The notes: generated by a model from the letters alone, not told the origin. DNA of 64,000 nucleotides from JADJLQ01 sp038251405 (GCA_038251405.1 JBBSBH010000002.1:1-64000), one strand, 5' to 3'; positions 10,088 to 17,795 are shown, counted from the stretch's first letter. Numbers and translations: made by a program.

Positions 10088-10165
10088 TAATTCTAAAAAA
10101 ATCTAAAATTCTGTAAATTCTGTAAATTCTGATTCAGACAATTAACCATTTAAAGACTACAAGAA

Positions 10166-10255
10166 ATGAGTGAGTGGAAAGAATATAAATTGGGAAAAAT
10201 TTCAGAATATATCAATAGAGGTGTTTCTCCTTCATATGTTAATAACTTCCCCACC
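10166..10255 (+). pseudogene. hsdS: hsdS 5' stub, type I restriction-modification specificity subunit
   Basis: Thirty codons starting MSEWKEYKLGKISEYINRG match the start of a type I specificity subunit, which normally exceeds 380 residues. Homology stops at about 10250, exactly where the reversed oxidoreductase fragment begins. The frame then ends at 10259. This is a sharp breakpoint, not gradual decay, and it marks the left border of the repeat-rich island. The rest of hsdS is not seen in the window. Confidence 0.8.
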
Positions 10256-10545
10256 CTATAAAACTGGAATACTCCAGGGCTTCCTATACGCCGGAGTAAT
10301 CAGCCCATTAGCCGCCTTATTATTCCCAAAAGATTGACTGGCCTCTGACCATTCCAGCCGGGTATTAGTACGTAAAGCTATATTGCCCATGTGTGCATAC
10401 ATCGCTACAAGCCGACCGTTTTCCACGGTGCAGTTAGGATCTTTTCGGGATTTGATACACTCCAAAACGTTCTGCATATATAGTTCGTGGGGGCACTCTG
10501 ATTCGTATTATTCCTGGGGATGAATGGCGCTTTACATCAAATAAG
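10256..10545 (-). pseudogene. Oxidoreductase 3'-end fragment, copy 1
   Basis: The encoded peptide (MQNVLECIKSRKDPNCTVEN and onwards to KPWSIPVL) matches the last 73 or more codons of the complete Gfo/Idh/MocA gene at 16417-17736 almost residue for residue. The homology extends in frame-disrupted form to about 10540 (HELYMQN region). Nucleotide differences are mostly silent, so this copy came from a diverged allele and is not a fresh duplication. No start or Rossmann domain is present. The natural stop is preserved at the hsdS junction. Confidence 0.9.
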
Positions 10546-10557
10546 GCTCATTTTTGC

Positions 10558-10705
10558 TACTTATATCTTTTAAAGCAGTAAAACTTTATGACATCCCTAA
10601 AATTTAGATGTTTTTGGTATAATAAGTGTGCTACTGTTTTTTATGTTATAGGTAATAGTGATATAGACGAAACAGAAGTAGAAAAGCAGGGGTACATTAA
10701 ACGTT
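10558..10705 (+). repeat. Dispersed cargo repeat, copy A (promoter plus structured leader)
   Basis: First of four copies of an approximately 155-bp element. Conserved blocks are a TAGATGTTTTTGG promoter-like box, an AAGTGTGC left arm (10624-10631), a TATAGACGAAAC core and a GGGTACATTAA right arm. The two arms can pair over about 7 bp with G-U pairs. It begins right after the oxidoreductase fragment and ends just before the toxin-antitoxin operator. Indels between copies are not multiples of three, so it does not look protein-coding. Confidence 0.75.
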
Positions 10706-10736
10706 CGAGCTTATTTCATTGAAATTTGACATTAAA

Positions 10737-10768
10737 GCATATTTGCTGTATATTTACAGCAAATATGC
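10737..10768. promoter_or_regulatory. Toxin-antitoxin operator, perfect dyad
   Basis: A perfect inverted repeat with 14-bp arms, GCATATTTGCTGTA and its complement, separated by TATT. It ends 4 bp before the antitoxin ATG. Such dyads over the start region are the usual autoregulatory sites of antitoxins with HTH domains. Its position argues for the ATG at 10773 over the upstream in-frame ATG at 10719, since the dyad would otherwise lie inside the coding region. Confidence 0.8.
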
Positions 10769-10772
10769 AATC

Positions 10773-11285
10773 ATGGCTACGAAAGAGGGAATAAAAACTT
10801 CCAAAGTCAGGACATTTAATCCCAAGAAAAGTATCCTACTGGCCGGAAACGTAAGAGCAGCAGGTTCTAAATGGGAAATCGCTACTCCAAGAGTTAAGAT
10901 TACCTGGGGAAATAAGCGAGAGAGAGTTGAGATTATTCGCAGAGGGTTGCCTTACGAATCCATAGAAGTAATTGGGCAAAAAGCAAACTTACCTGTCAAG
11001 CAAGTTTTACATTATTTAGGTGTTGCACAAACGACATACAATAAGAAAAAAAGAGAAAATGATTTCATGAATGGTAGAGATAGTGAAATTATCCTTGTAT
11101 TATCCGAAGTACTTGATTTCGGGCTTGAAGTATTTAATAATGAAAAAGAAAAGTTACATCGTTGGCTGAAGAAACCCAACTTATCATTAGGTAGCGTTGC
11201 TCCTGAAAGCCTCTTTGATTCTATAACAGGAATACAGGAAATTCGTAATGCCTTGAATAGACTGGAATACGGAAACCTGGCATAA
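10773..11285 (+). CDS. Xre/MbcA/ParS-type antitoxin of a RES toxin
   Basis: A 170-residue antitoxin. The N-terminal half (about 45-105) carries a helix-turn-helix-like region (VEIIRRGLPYESIEVIGQKANLPVKQ). The C-terminal half is the toxin-binding domain (DUF2384-type), with WLKKPNLSLGSVAPESLFDS matching the conserved xxWLxxPnxaLgGxxPxxLl signature. It should neutralise the downstream RES toxin and repress the operon through the dyad at 10737-10768. Its stop overlaps the toxin start (TAATG), so the pair is translationally coupled. Part of the expression signal may come from repeat copy A directly upstream. Confidence 0.9.
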   Translation: MATKEGIKTSKVRTFNPKKSILLAGNVRAAGSKWEIATPRVKITWGNKRERVEIIRRGLPYESIEVIGQKANLPVKQVLHYLGVAQTTYNKKKRENDFMNGRDSEIILVLSEVLDFGLEVFNNEKEKLHRWLKKPNLSLGSVAPESLFDSITGIQEIRNALNRLEYGNLA

Positions 11286-11758
11286 TGAAAGTTTTCAGGG
11301 TTGAAAGAGAAAAATATCTTAAAACCACTTTGGAAGGTTTAGGTGCAGCATTTACTGAAGGCTACAGGTGGAATAGTTTGAATACGTATTTAGTTTACAC
11401 TGCAGCATCAAGAGCACTGGCTATGTTAGAAATATCAGTACATCTTGATTTAAGCCAGGATCTTCCCACGGACAGACATTTTGTCGAAATCTCTATTCCG
11501 GATGATATTACAATTCTAGAGTTAAAAATAGAGGATTTACCTGACCAATGGGACTTAAAACCACCAATTTTAGAAACTCAGAGCATGGGTGATGAGTTTG
11601 TAAAAAAAAATGGTGCAGCGGTATTGAAAGTTCCTAGCAGTATAGTACATCATGAATTCAACTACCTAATAAATCCAAAGCATCCGGATTCTGAAAGGAT
11701 ATTTATTGTATCTACAACACCTTTCATATTTGATAGTAGATTCCAACAATCAAAGTAA
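11285..11758 (+). CDS. RES-domain toxin (NAD-degrading)
   Basis: A 157-residue RES toxin. Family landmarks are FRVERE at the N-terminus, GYRWN (about 26-30), the LVYTAASRALAMLE segment with the conserved Glu (Glu49), and the Ser-containing VPSSIV motif near residue 118. RES toxins resemble ADP-ribosyltransferases and deplete cellular NAD+ when the antitoxin is lost. Start and length agree with the family. It is followed within a few bases by the second oxidoreductase fragment, so the toxin-antitoxin pair is a self-contained cargo unit. Confidence 0.92.
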   Translation: MKVFRVEREKYLKTTLEGLGAAFTEGYRWNSLNTYLVYTAASRALAMLEISVHLDLSQDLPTDRHFVEISIPDDITILELKIEDLPDQWDLKPPILETQSMGDEFVKKNGAAVLKVPSSIVHHEFNYLINPKHPDSERIFIVSTTPFIFDSRFQQSK

Positions 11759-11761
11759 TAA

Positions 11762-11903
11762 GATTGACCAGCTTCCGGGCATTCAAGGCGACTATTAGTA
11801 CGCAACGCTATATTGCCCACATGCGCATACATCGCTACCAACCGGCCATTCTCTACCGTGCAGTTAGGCTCTTTTCGGGATTTGATACAATCCAAAAAGT
11901 TTT
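11762..11903 (-). pseudogene. Oxidoreductase 3'-end fragment, copy 2
   Basis: A shorter fragment of the same gene end: it covers CIKSRKEPNCTVEN to NSRLECPEAGQS but lacks the last 20 or so codons. It is clearly diverged from both copy 1 and the full gene, with many silent changes and a few replacements. It lies immediately after the RES toxin and immediately before repeat copy B, the same order as copy 1 followed by repeat A. Confidence 0.88.
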
Positions 11904-11906
11904 GTC

Positions 11907-12060
11907 ACTCATATCTCCTAAAGAAGCAATCTCTTAAAAACATCCGAAAATTTAAATATTTTTGGTAAAAGGAAGTGTGCACAAGTCTTTTATGGTCATT
12001 GGTTATAAAAATGTAGACGAAATTGAAGCAGAAAAGCAGGAGTATACTAATTTTATATGC
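11907..12060 (+). repeat. Dispersed cargo repeat, copy B
   Basis: Second copy of the approximately 155-bp element. It has a perfect TATTTTTG box (11957-11964), the AAGTGTGC arm, TATGGTCATT, GTAGACGAAATTGAAG and GAGTATACTAA. The upstream end (ACTCATATCTCCTAAAG) also aligns with copy A, so the shared unit begins right at the end of the oxidoreductase fragment. It precedes the Crp-type regulator gene by about 90 bp. Confidence 0.78.
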
Positions 12061-12148
12061 GACTTTCAGAGACCACTTTACAAAACCAACTTCCTACCTT
12101 TATAAATTATACCCACTACGAAAAATGACATCAAATAATTTGAATTAA

Positions 12149-12718
12149 ATGGAAGAGTTGATACCATACATCTTACAGTTTGGAAAATTAAACCAAGAGC
12201 AAATTGATTTGATCTCTAAAAAAGCGAAAGCGTTAGACCTCGGAAAAGATGCCTATTTCTCTGAAGCAGGAAAAATTGCGCGACAATTCGGCTTTCTGAT
12301 GAAAGGCGTTATCAGGGTGTGTTCCATTGATGATGAAGGGAAGGAGCTTACTAAATATTTCATTGAAGAAGAAAGTATTCTTACGGATTTAAATAGTTTT
12401 GATAATAAAGCTCCGGCAACGGTTTATTTACAGGCCATTACCGAATGCAAAATCATTGCTTTTTCTAAGCAGGACTGGGAAGAACTTAAAAATGCGATAC
12501 CAGAATTGGACAATATTGTAAATAAAATTATATCTAAACTAATGTTTCAAAAGGTAAGAAGATTAAGTGCTTTAGTGTCAGAGGATGGTTCCACCAGATA
12601 TTTGAACTTCTTAGAGCTATACCCAAATCTTGTAAACCGCATTCCACTTTCATACATAGCATCTTATTTGGGCATTACACAATCTTCGCTCAGCAGAATA
12701 AGAAAAACCATTTTATAA
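12149..12718 (+). CDS. Crp/Fnr family transcriptional regulator
   Basis: A 189-residue regulator with an N-terminal cyclic-nucleotide-binding-like beta-roll (about 10-120; FLMKGVIRVCSIDDEGKELTKYF) and a C-terminal HTH (LSYIASYLGITQSSLSRIRKTI, about 165-188). No 4Fe-4S cysteine cluster is seen, so it is unlike Fnr itself. The small size and ITQSSLSRIRK helix are typical of Bacteroidota Crp-like proteins found next to dehydrogenase genes. The SDR gene follows after 81 bp, and that gap holds a dyad suited to this regulator. Effector unknown. Confidence 0.88.
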   Translation: MEELIPYILQFGKLNQEQIDLISKKAKALDLGKDAYFSEAGKIARQFGFLMKGVIRVCSIDDEGKELTKYFIEEESILTDLNSFDNKAPATVYLQAITECKIIAFSKQDWEELKNAIPELDNIVNKIISKLMFQKVRRLSALVSEDGSTRYLNFLELYPNLVNRIPLSYIASYLGITQSSLSRIRKTIL

Positions 12719-12728
12719 AATAGTTTTT

Positions 12729-12744
12729 TTTGCCAAATGGCAAA
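12729..12744. promoter_or_regulatory. Candidate Crp-type operator
   Basis: The gap between the regulator and dehydrogenase genes contains TTTGCCAAATGGCAAA, a perfect 7-bp inverted repeat with a 2-bp spacer. A dyad here is the expected form of a Crp/Fnr-family site, and its place upstream of the SDR start (12800) suggests local control of that gene. A TTCTTTTG promoter-like box follows at about 12768. Confidence 0.6.
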
Positions 12745-12799
12745 TGATTTCATTTTTTAACGATGTTCTTTTGCATCATTAAGTTAAAAATGAAATAAA

Positions 12800-13537
12800 A
12801 TGAAATCAGTATTAATTACAGGAGCTAACAGAAGTATTGGCTTAGAAACCGCCAAGCAACTTTCAAAAAAAGGGTTATTCGTTTATTTGGGAAGTCGTGA
12901 CATTGAAAAGGGAAATAGCATCGTAAAAGAATTAAAACAAAATGGTTTTCACAACATCAAGGCAGTTGAGATTGATCTTACTAAACAAAATACCATTTTA
13001 AAAGCAAAAAATAGTATTGAAATAGAACAAGGAAAATTGGATATTTTGATAAATAATGCAGGAATAAGTAGAGGTTTTCCGGAAAGTGCTCTGACTACTT
13101 CCGTTGAAGACATTCAAAAGGTTTTTAACACCAATTACTTCGGAACAGTTAGTCTTACACAGACATTTCTTGAATTGCTCAAAAAATCAGAAAACCCAAG
13201 GATCAGTAATATTTCTACTGGACTTGCATCCCTTAGCATGCACTGCGACCCCACTTGGAAATATTATCCATTTAAAATGACAAGTTATATCTCTTCAAAG
13301 GCAGCTTTAAATGCTTTCACTATTTTATTAGCATATGAATTGAGAGATTTACCATTCAAAGTAAATGCGATAGACTCGGGTTATACGGCAACAGATTTCA
13401 ATCAATTTAGAGGGCCAGGAACTGTAGAAAGTGCAGCAAGATTTATTATAAAACATACACTTACAGATCAAAATGCACCTACGGGAAAATTCTTTAGTAA
13501 CGATGTAGAAGACGAAAGTGAAGAAAGTCCCTGGTAG
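12800..13537 (+). CDS. Short-chain dehydrogenase/reductase (SDR)
   Basis: A 245-residue classical SDR. The Rossmann cofactor motif is TGANRSIG (residues 7-14, usual TGxxxGIG), NNAG follows near 86-89, the catalytic Ser is in NISTGLAS, and the YISSKAALN segment gives the Tyr-x3-Lys pair. The substrate cannot be predicted. It is probably NADP-dependent because Arg follows the glycine motif and SRD appears at the end of beta-2. It sits downstream of the Crp-type gene as a two-gene cargo unit, and repeat copy C follows it. Confidence 0.92.
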   Translation: MKSVLITGANRSIGLETAKQLSKKGLFVYLGSRDIEKGNSIVKELKQNGFHNIKAVEIDLTKQNTILKAKNSIEIEQGKLDILINNAGISRGFPESALTTSVEDIQKVFNTNYFGTVSLTQTFLELLKKSENPRISNISTGLASLSMHCDPTWKYYPFKMTSYISSKAALNAFTILLAYELRDLPFKVNAIDSGYTATDFNQFRGPGTVESAARFIIKHTLTDQNAPTGKFFSNDVEDESEESPW

Positions 13538-13657
13538 AAAAGTTGCACTTCATCGAGTATCGAGTAGAAAGCCTCACCAGTTTACACCAGTTTGGAACGC
13601 CATTGCTTAAATTGAATGCATTGAGGCCACTTTGCATACTATTAGATTTCAAATTGT

Positions 13658-13817
13658 ACTCCTATTTTGTAAAATAGAAGTCAGCCAATAAAAAGCATCA
13701 AAAATTTTTAGCTATTTTTGGTAAAACTAAGTGTACGGCAGGTTTTTATGGTCATAGGGAATAACGATATAGACGAAACTTTATTAAATAAGCAGGGATA
13801 TACTAATGTTGTATGCC
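13658..13817 (+). repeat. Dispersed cargo repeat, copy C
   Basis: Third copy. It has a perfect TATTTTTG box (13713-13720), AAGTGTAC (13729-13736), TTTTATGGTCATAGG, GATATAGACGAAAC and GATATACTAATGTT. It lies 42 bp before the DUF2971 gene. No oxidoreductase fragment accompanies this copy; the 120 bp between the SDR stop and the repeat hold nothing that I recognise. Confidence 0.78.
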
Positions 13818-13858
13818 ATAGGGAAAAGCTACTGTAACTAAAATGACTGAATTGCAAG

Positions 13859-15001
13859 ATGGAAATACCCAAGAAACTTTATAAGTATCAAGCATATAAT
13901 CACTATTCCCTAGCTAACCTTAAGAATAATCACATTTATTTTAATTCCGCACTGAATTTTAATGACCCTTATGATTGCCTTCATGCCATAGAATATCAGA
14001 AACTCTCAGATAAATTGACACAGGAGATTTATTTAAAGTCAAGTCCTAACGCAAGAATGAAGTCTCTTGTGGAGGAGTTGTTTAGCCATAGCATATCTGC
14101 TGAATCACTGATAGAGTTCTACAAAGCCTTCATTCAAGATAATCCAGACCTTGCACAAAAACTCCATTTTTCGCTCGGAATTGATCCTGGTCAATATTTT
14201 TTAGATCTGGAACAAATGATTTTGCACGGAGGACATTTTAATCTGCTTAAGAAGACTGCGATTGACGCCTTGACCGAAAAGGTCAATCTATCTGTTAGAA
14301 AGGGCATTGAGGACATCAGAAGAAATATGGCTTCTAAGCATGGAATTAGTTGTTTTTCCGAAGTTTATGCCAATATGCTTATGTGGTCATACTATGCGGA
14401 TGGACATAAAGGATATTGTTTGGAATTTGACAGCTCGGAAGAACCTTTTAATAAGCCCAAGAAAGTGGAGTATGTGGAAGAGATACCTCCTTTCGATCCA
14501 GCGATTCTACTTGACGAAGGAAATTCCACTGGAGATGTGATTCAGACATTTCTTGTGACGAAGTACAAAGGTTGGTCTCATGAGAGAGAATGGAGGGTAA
14601 TACATCAGGAAACCTCTAAATTGTTCTGCTATAAGTCAAAGGCTTTGACTGGCATATATTTTGGAACTAAAATTGATCCCACTACCCTTGAGATTCTATT
14701 GGTCATTTTAAAAGCTCAAAACCCTCATGTTAAATTCTATAGAATGGAGAAAATTGCCCAAGAGTTTCGACTTGTTGCTCGAGACCTTGAATATATGACA
14801 CACCTTGAGGGACAAAATATATTCCTTGAAAAACTAAAGAAAAGCTATGGCACGGGTATGTTCTCATTGGAAGATGTGATAAAAATGAATGGGATTGGTA
14901 TTCCAGCTAATTTAGTGTCTGTATATTTAGATAATTTGGAGGCCTTGAATTTAATTTCGAAGGAAGGGCAACATTTTACATTTGTAAAGACTTCTATATA
15001 G
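13859..15001 (+). CDS. DUF2971 domain protein
   Basis: A 380-residue protein whose first 290 residues match DUF2971: KLYKYQAYNHYSLANLKNNHIYFNSALNFNDPYDC near the start, then SCFSE, MLMWSYYADGHKGYCLEFD and YKGWSHEREWRV. The last 70 residues look like a winged-helix or SAM-like helical tail (SLEDVIKMNGIGIPANLVSVYLDNLEALNLI). DUF2971 has no agreed biochemical function; it is frequent in accessory and defence islands. The next gene, 125 bp downstream on the same strand, is a trypsin-fold protease, so a two-gene unit is possible. Repeat copy C supplies a likely promoter. Confidence 0.8.
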   Translation: MEIPKKLYKYQAYNHYSLANLKNNHIYFNSALNFNDPYDCLHAIEYQKLSDKLTQEIYLKSSPNARMKSLVEELFSHSISAESLIEFYKAFIQDNPDLAQKLHFSLGIDPGQYFLDLEQMILHGGHFNLLKKTAIDALTEKVNLSVRKGIEDIRRNMASKHGISCFSEVYANMLMWSYYADGHKGYCLEFDSSEEPFNKPKKVEYVEEIPPFDPAILLDEGNSTGDVIQTFLVTKYKGWSHEREWRVIHQETSKLFCYKSKALTGIYFGTKIDPTTLEILLVILKAQNPHVKFYRMEKIAQEFRLVARDLEYMTHLEGQNIFLEKLKKSYGTGMFSLEDVIKMNGIGIPANLVSVYLDNLEALNLISKEGQHFTFVKTSI

Positions 15002-15030
15002 AATCTAATAATACACGGCATACAATACTG

Positions 15031-15071
15031 TGTAGGACAGAATGCTTCCCTTCGGTCGCACTCCGCCTACA
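15031..15071. promoter_or_regulatory. Long hairpin between DUF2971 and protease genes
   Basis: TGTAGG and CCTACA arms enclose GAATGC and GCACTC arms that also pair with one mismatch, around a CCCTTCGG apex. The structure lies in the 125-bp gap between the two genes. It lacks a T tract, so a simple intrinsic terminator is unlikely. It may be an attenuator, an RNA processing site or a recombination hairpin. Confidence 0.45.
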
Positions 15072-15126
15072 ATTGGACCGATAGTTGCAATGTTGCAATT
15101 TCTAAACAACTTTATAAATTCTAATT

Positions 15127-16140
15127 ATGATTCTCAAAAAACTACAACTTATTAACGAACAGACATCGCCCTTATTTAGACTAATGTCAATTGATAATGT
15201 TACTGAACTTGCAAGAAGGAGATTCAGTAATAATATTTGTGCATTTCATATCGGAAATGGCTTTATCTTATCGGTTGCTCACAATATAAGAACTGAAGCT
15301 CAAATCGTTCAATGGTTTGAAAGTGCGAGTTTCGATGCAGATGTATTACCCCTTTTGACTCCAGATCAGGTCTTACTTTTCAATAAATGTTATCCTTTGG
15401 ATGTTGCTACTGGTAAAAGATATTTAACTATTGTTGATCAATTGGATTTTAATACAATTGTTGAAACATTAAAAGCAATTAATTATGACACCCGTTGGTT
15501 AACTCTAGCTCAAAAAAATATTTGCAATCCATTTCTAGTTATTCAGTTTACAAATAATGAATTTTATAACACTCCAGCTTTAAACGTTCATTTTGATGCC
15601 GCAAAATATTTCCATGAACCAACCCTCAATAAGCATACATATTTAATTGAAGTCGAATTAGTAGAAGCATTTTACAAAGAAGATATTGCACTATATAAAA
15701 TAATTAATACGCATACCGATATTATTGCTCGCATTCCAAAACTTGCTGTTGACTTTACTATGTTGGATACTACTTACGCTAATTTATTTTGTTTGCAAAG
15801 TTCACCAAGTAGCGCTCTTGGGAGATTACTAAATCAAGCAAATATTGAAGGGTATTTAGACCAACACCAAACATTTGGTGATAGAATTGGTGGAAATTAT
15901 ATATTTGAGGGGGTTCGATATCTTATTAAAGGTTATTTCAGATTCGGATCATCTGGAGCGCCATATATATATTATAATGAGGGGAATGATGAATTTATGG
16001 TAACAGCTATTCAAAGCGAAGCATGTCCAATTCAACTTTTAATTAATAATAGTCAAGCTGGAAATTTTCAATATGTCAATGCCTTAGCTTCACCACTTAA
16101 CATTATTCGGGAAAGGCTACAACTACATTTAAATGTTTAA
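15127..16140 (+). CDS. Trypsin-fold serine protease, accessory
   Basis: A 337-residue protein without a signal peptide, hence probably cytoplasmic. A chymotrypsin-like triad can be read: His52 in GFILSVAHNI, Asp186 in YKEDIALYKI and Ser276 in FGSSGAPYIYY, the GxSGxP pattern. Spacing between His and Asp (about 130 residues) is longer than in compact proteases, leaving room for an insert. The overall sequence is otherwise unlike any protease that I can name. Intracellular trypsin-like proteases are recurrent partners in antiphage systems, and the cargo setting beside DUF2971 fits that. Function is inferred; the triad is directly visible. Confidence 0.7.
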   Translation: MILKKLQLINEQTSPLFRLMSIDNVTELARRRFSNNICAFHIGNGFILSVAHNIRTEAQIVQWFESASFDADVLPLLTPDQVLLFNKCYPLDVATGKRYLTIVDQLDFNTIVETLKAINYDTRWLTLAQKNICNPFLVIQFTNNEFYNTPALNVHFDAAKYFHEPTLNKHTYLIEVELVEAFYKEDIALYKIINTHTDIIARIPKLAVDFTMLDTTYANLFCLQSSPSSALGRLLNQANIEGYLDQHQTFGDRIGGNYIFEGVRYLIKGYFRFGSSGAPYIYYNEGNDEFMVTAIQSEACPIQLLINNSQAGNFQYVNALASPLNIIRERLQLHLNV

Positions 16141-16416
16141 GAAATCATAAACTAAAAAATTGGGGCAGACAGTCATATTGTCATCATTTTATCGCTACCA
16201 ATCTTTTGTTGTCGGCTGGACTATTTCTAATCCGCCAGCACTTTTTCGCTACACTCTTAGTTGTGCTGGCTGCATTACGTTTACATCAAATTCTTCCGTA
16301 CTTTTAAGCATCGGAGCCGGGCAGACAGTTGTTCAATTCCCTAACTTCGTATATGCCCAAAACGTTACTTAAGACTAAAAGTGCAATTGCCATAACCACT
16401 TGTGGAATCCTCCCCC
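16141..16416. other. Spacer before the complete oxidoreductase gene
   Basis: A 276-bp stretch without a convincing gene. A 70-codon TTG-started frame (16160-16372) has no family resemblance; it contains the 11-bp direct repeat GGGCAGACAGT at 16163 and 16319. The end, CCCAAAACGTTACTTAAG, resembles the boundaries often seen between accessory genes in Bacteroidota. I treat it as the junction between the last cargo unit and the target gene. Confidence 0.4.
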
Positions 16417-17736
16417 TTACAAACCCGGAATACTCCACGGCTTCCTATAATTGGGTGTGATCAGCCCATTAGCCGCCTTATTATTTCCAAATGAATGACT
16501 GGCCTCTGACCATTCCAGCCGGGTGTTAGTGCGTAAAGCTATATTGCCCATATGCGCATACATGGCTACCAGCCGACCATTCTCTACTGTGCAGTTAGGA
16601 TCTTTTCGGGATTTGATGCATTCCAAAAAGTTCTGCATATGCAATTCATGGGGGTGCTCTGATTCATATTTTTTGGGAATGGCAGGCACTTTATAAGCGC
16701 CGTTCTGTTCTTCGGGAAATAATTCCCAACTATCCCTGTCGATCACCAAAGTAGCGTCGTTACCTACAAAGGCTAGCCCGTAACTTCTTCCGTAAGGCCC
16801 TTTCTGTGGTCCAGCTACATGATCCCACTGGATTGTATAGTCATCCATTTGATAGGATACATTCATGGTATCGAAAGTCTCATGATTGGTATCACTCATG
16901 AAGAAATTTCCACCAGTACTGACTACGGCTTTTGGAGGCGTCGTAATATCCTTGGCCCACAAAGCCATATCCAATAAATGTACTCCCCAATCGGTGATCA
17001 ATCCACCTCCATAATCCCAAAACATGCGCCAGGAGCCATGAAAGCGGGTCTTGTTAAAAGATCGCTTCGGTGCCGGGCCCAGCCACATATCAAAATCGAC
17101 ACCTTCAGGGATAGGAGAATCAGGTACTTTCTTCTGTCCTAATCCGTACGGAAAGTAACCCCAGATATTTACTTTTCGCAATTGACCAATGCCACCAGAT
17201 TTGATCAGATCCATAGCCGAGTGAAAATGAGTGCCGCTCCGCTGTTGCTGCCCTACCTGTACTACCCTATTATATTTACGGGCTGCTTTCACCATGGCCG
17301 TACATTCCCCTATAGAATTGGCCATTGGCTTTTCTACATAGACATCTTTTCCCGCCTGGCATGCATATATCATCGCAAGACAATGCCAATGGTCCGGGGT
17401 GCCAATCACTACAGCATCTATATCTTTATTATCGAGCAGCTTTCTGAAATCATTTAAAAGTACTGGTGATTTTCCCTGGGTCTTGGTCACTACAGCTGAA
17501 TATCTATTGCGCACAGCCGTATCTATATCAGCTATCATGGCACATTCTATATTGGATTGTTTGAGGGCATTGTTCATATCTGCTGCACCCATTCCGTTGC
17601 ATCCGATCATGCCCAGCACTATTTTTTCATTGGCAGATTTATACCGGTTGGGCTGTTGCCTAAGAATGGTCTTTGGTGACAAGCCTGTTGCTAATGTTAG
17701 TTTTGAAGTGGTATCAAGAAAACTTCTTCTATTCAT
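16417..17736 (-). CDS. Gfo/Idh/MocA family oxidoreductase, complete copy
   Basis: A 439-residue NAD(P)-dependent oxidoreductase. The N-terminus (MNRRSFLDTTSKLTLATGLS) resembles a twin-arginine leader with a weak RR motif, so export is likely. The Rossmann motif GMIGCNGMG starts near residue 42, and VYVEKPMANS (about 133-142) holds the family EKP motif. The C-terminal domain includes DYGGGLITDWGVHLLDMALW. Such proteins act on sugars or cyclitols. Its 3' end faces the accessory island, and two further 3' fragments of the same gene occur inside that island. It is therefore the likely target gene of repeated integrations. Confidence 0.92.
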   Translation of the reverse strand: MNRRSFLDTTSKLTLATGLSPKTILRQQPNRYKSANEKIVLGMIGCNGMGAADMNNALKQSNIECAMIADIDTAVRNRYSAVVTKTQGKSPVLLNDFRKLLDNKDIDAVVIGTPDHWHCLAMIYACQAGKDVYVEKPMANSIGECTAMVKAARKYNRVVQVGQQQRSGTHFHSAMDLIKSGGIGQLRKVNIWGYFPYGLGQKKVPDSPIPEGVDFDMWLGPAPKRSFNKTRFHGSWRMFWDYGGGLITDWGVHLLDMALWAKDITTPPKAVVSTGGNFFMSDTNHETFDTMNVSYQMDDYTIQWDHVAGPQKGPYGRSYGLAFVGNDATLVIDRDSWELFPEEQNGAYKVPAIPKKYESEHPHELHMQNFLECIKSRKDPNCTVENGRLVAMYAHMGNIALRTNTRLEWSEASHSFGNNKAANGLITPNYRKPWSIPGL

Positions 17737-17795
17737 ATTCTTTTACTTTTAAGAAGTATGAAATTAGGAAGAAAAAGTTTATAAAGCCAGTACCT

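Noticed and set aside
10558..12060. The dispersed repeat as a conserved small protein (frames such as VIGNNDIDETEVEKQGYTNV)
   Set aside because: Copies differ by single-base indels and contain stops in the matching frame, while the DNA blocks and arms are conserved. A coding origin is possible but not supported.
10558..13817. The repeats as classical integron attC sites
   Set aside because: No clear GTTRRRY/RYYYAAC core pair and no integrase gene in the window. I kept the cassette idea only as one hypothesis.
16160..16372. A 70-codon gene
   Set aside because: TTG start, no family likeness and an internal direct repeat; more likely junction sequence.
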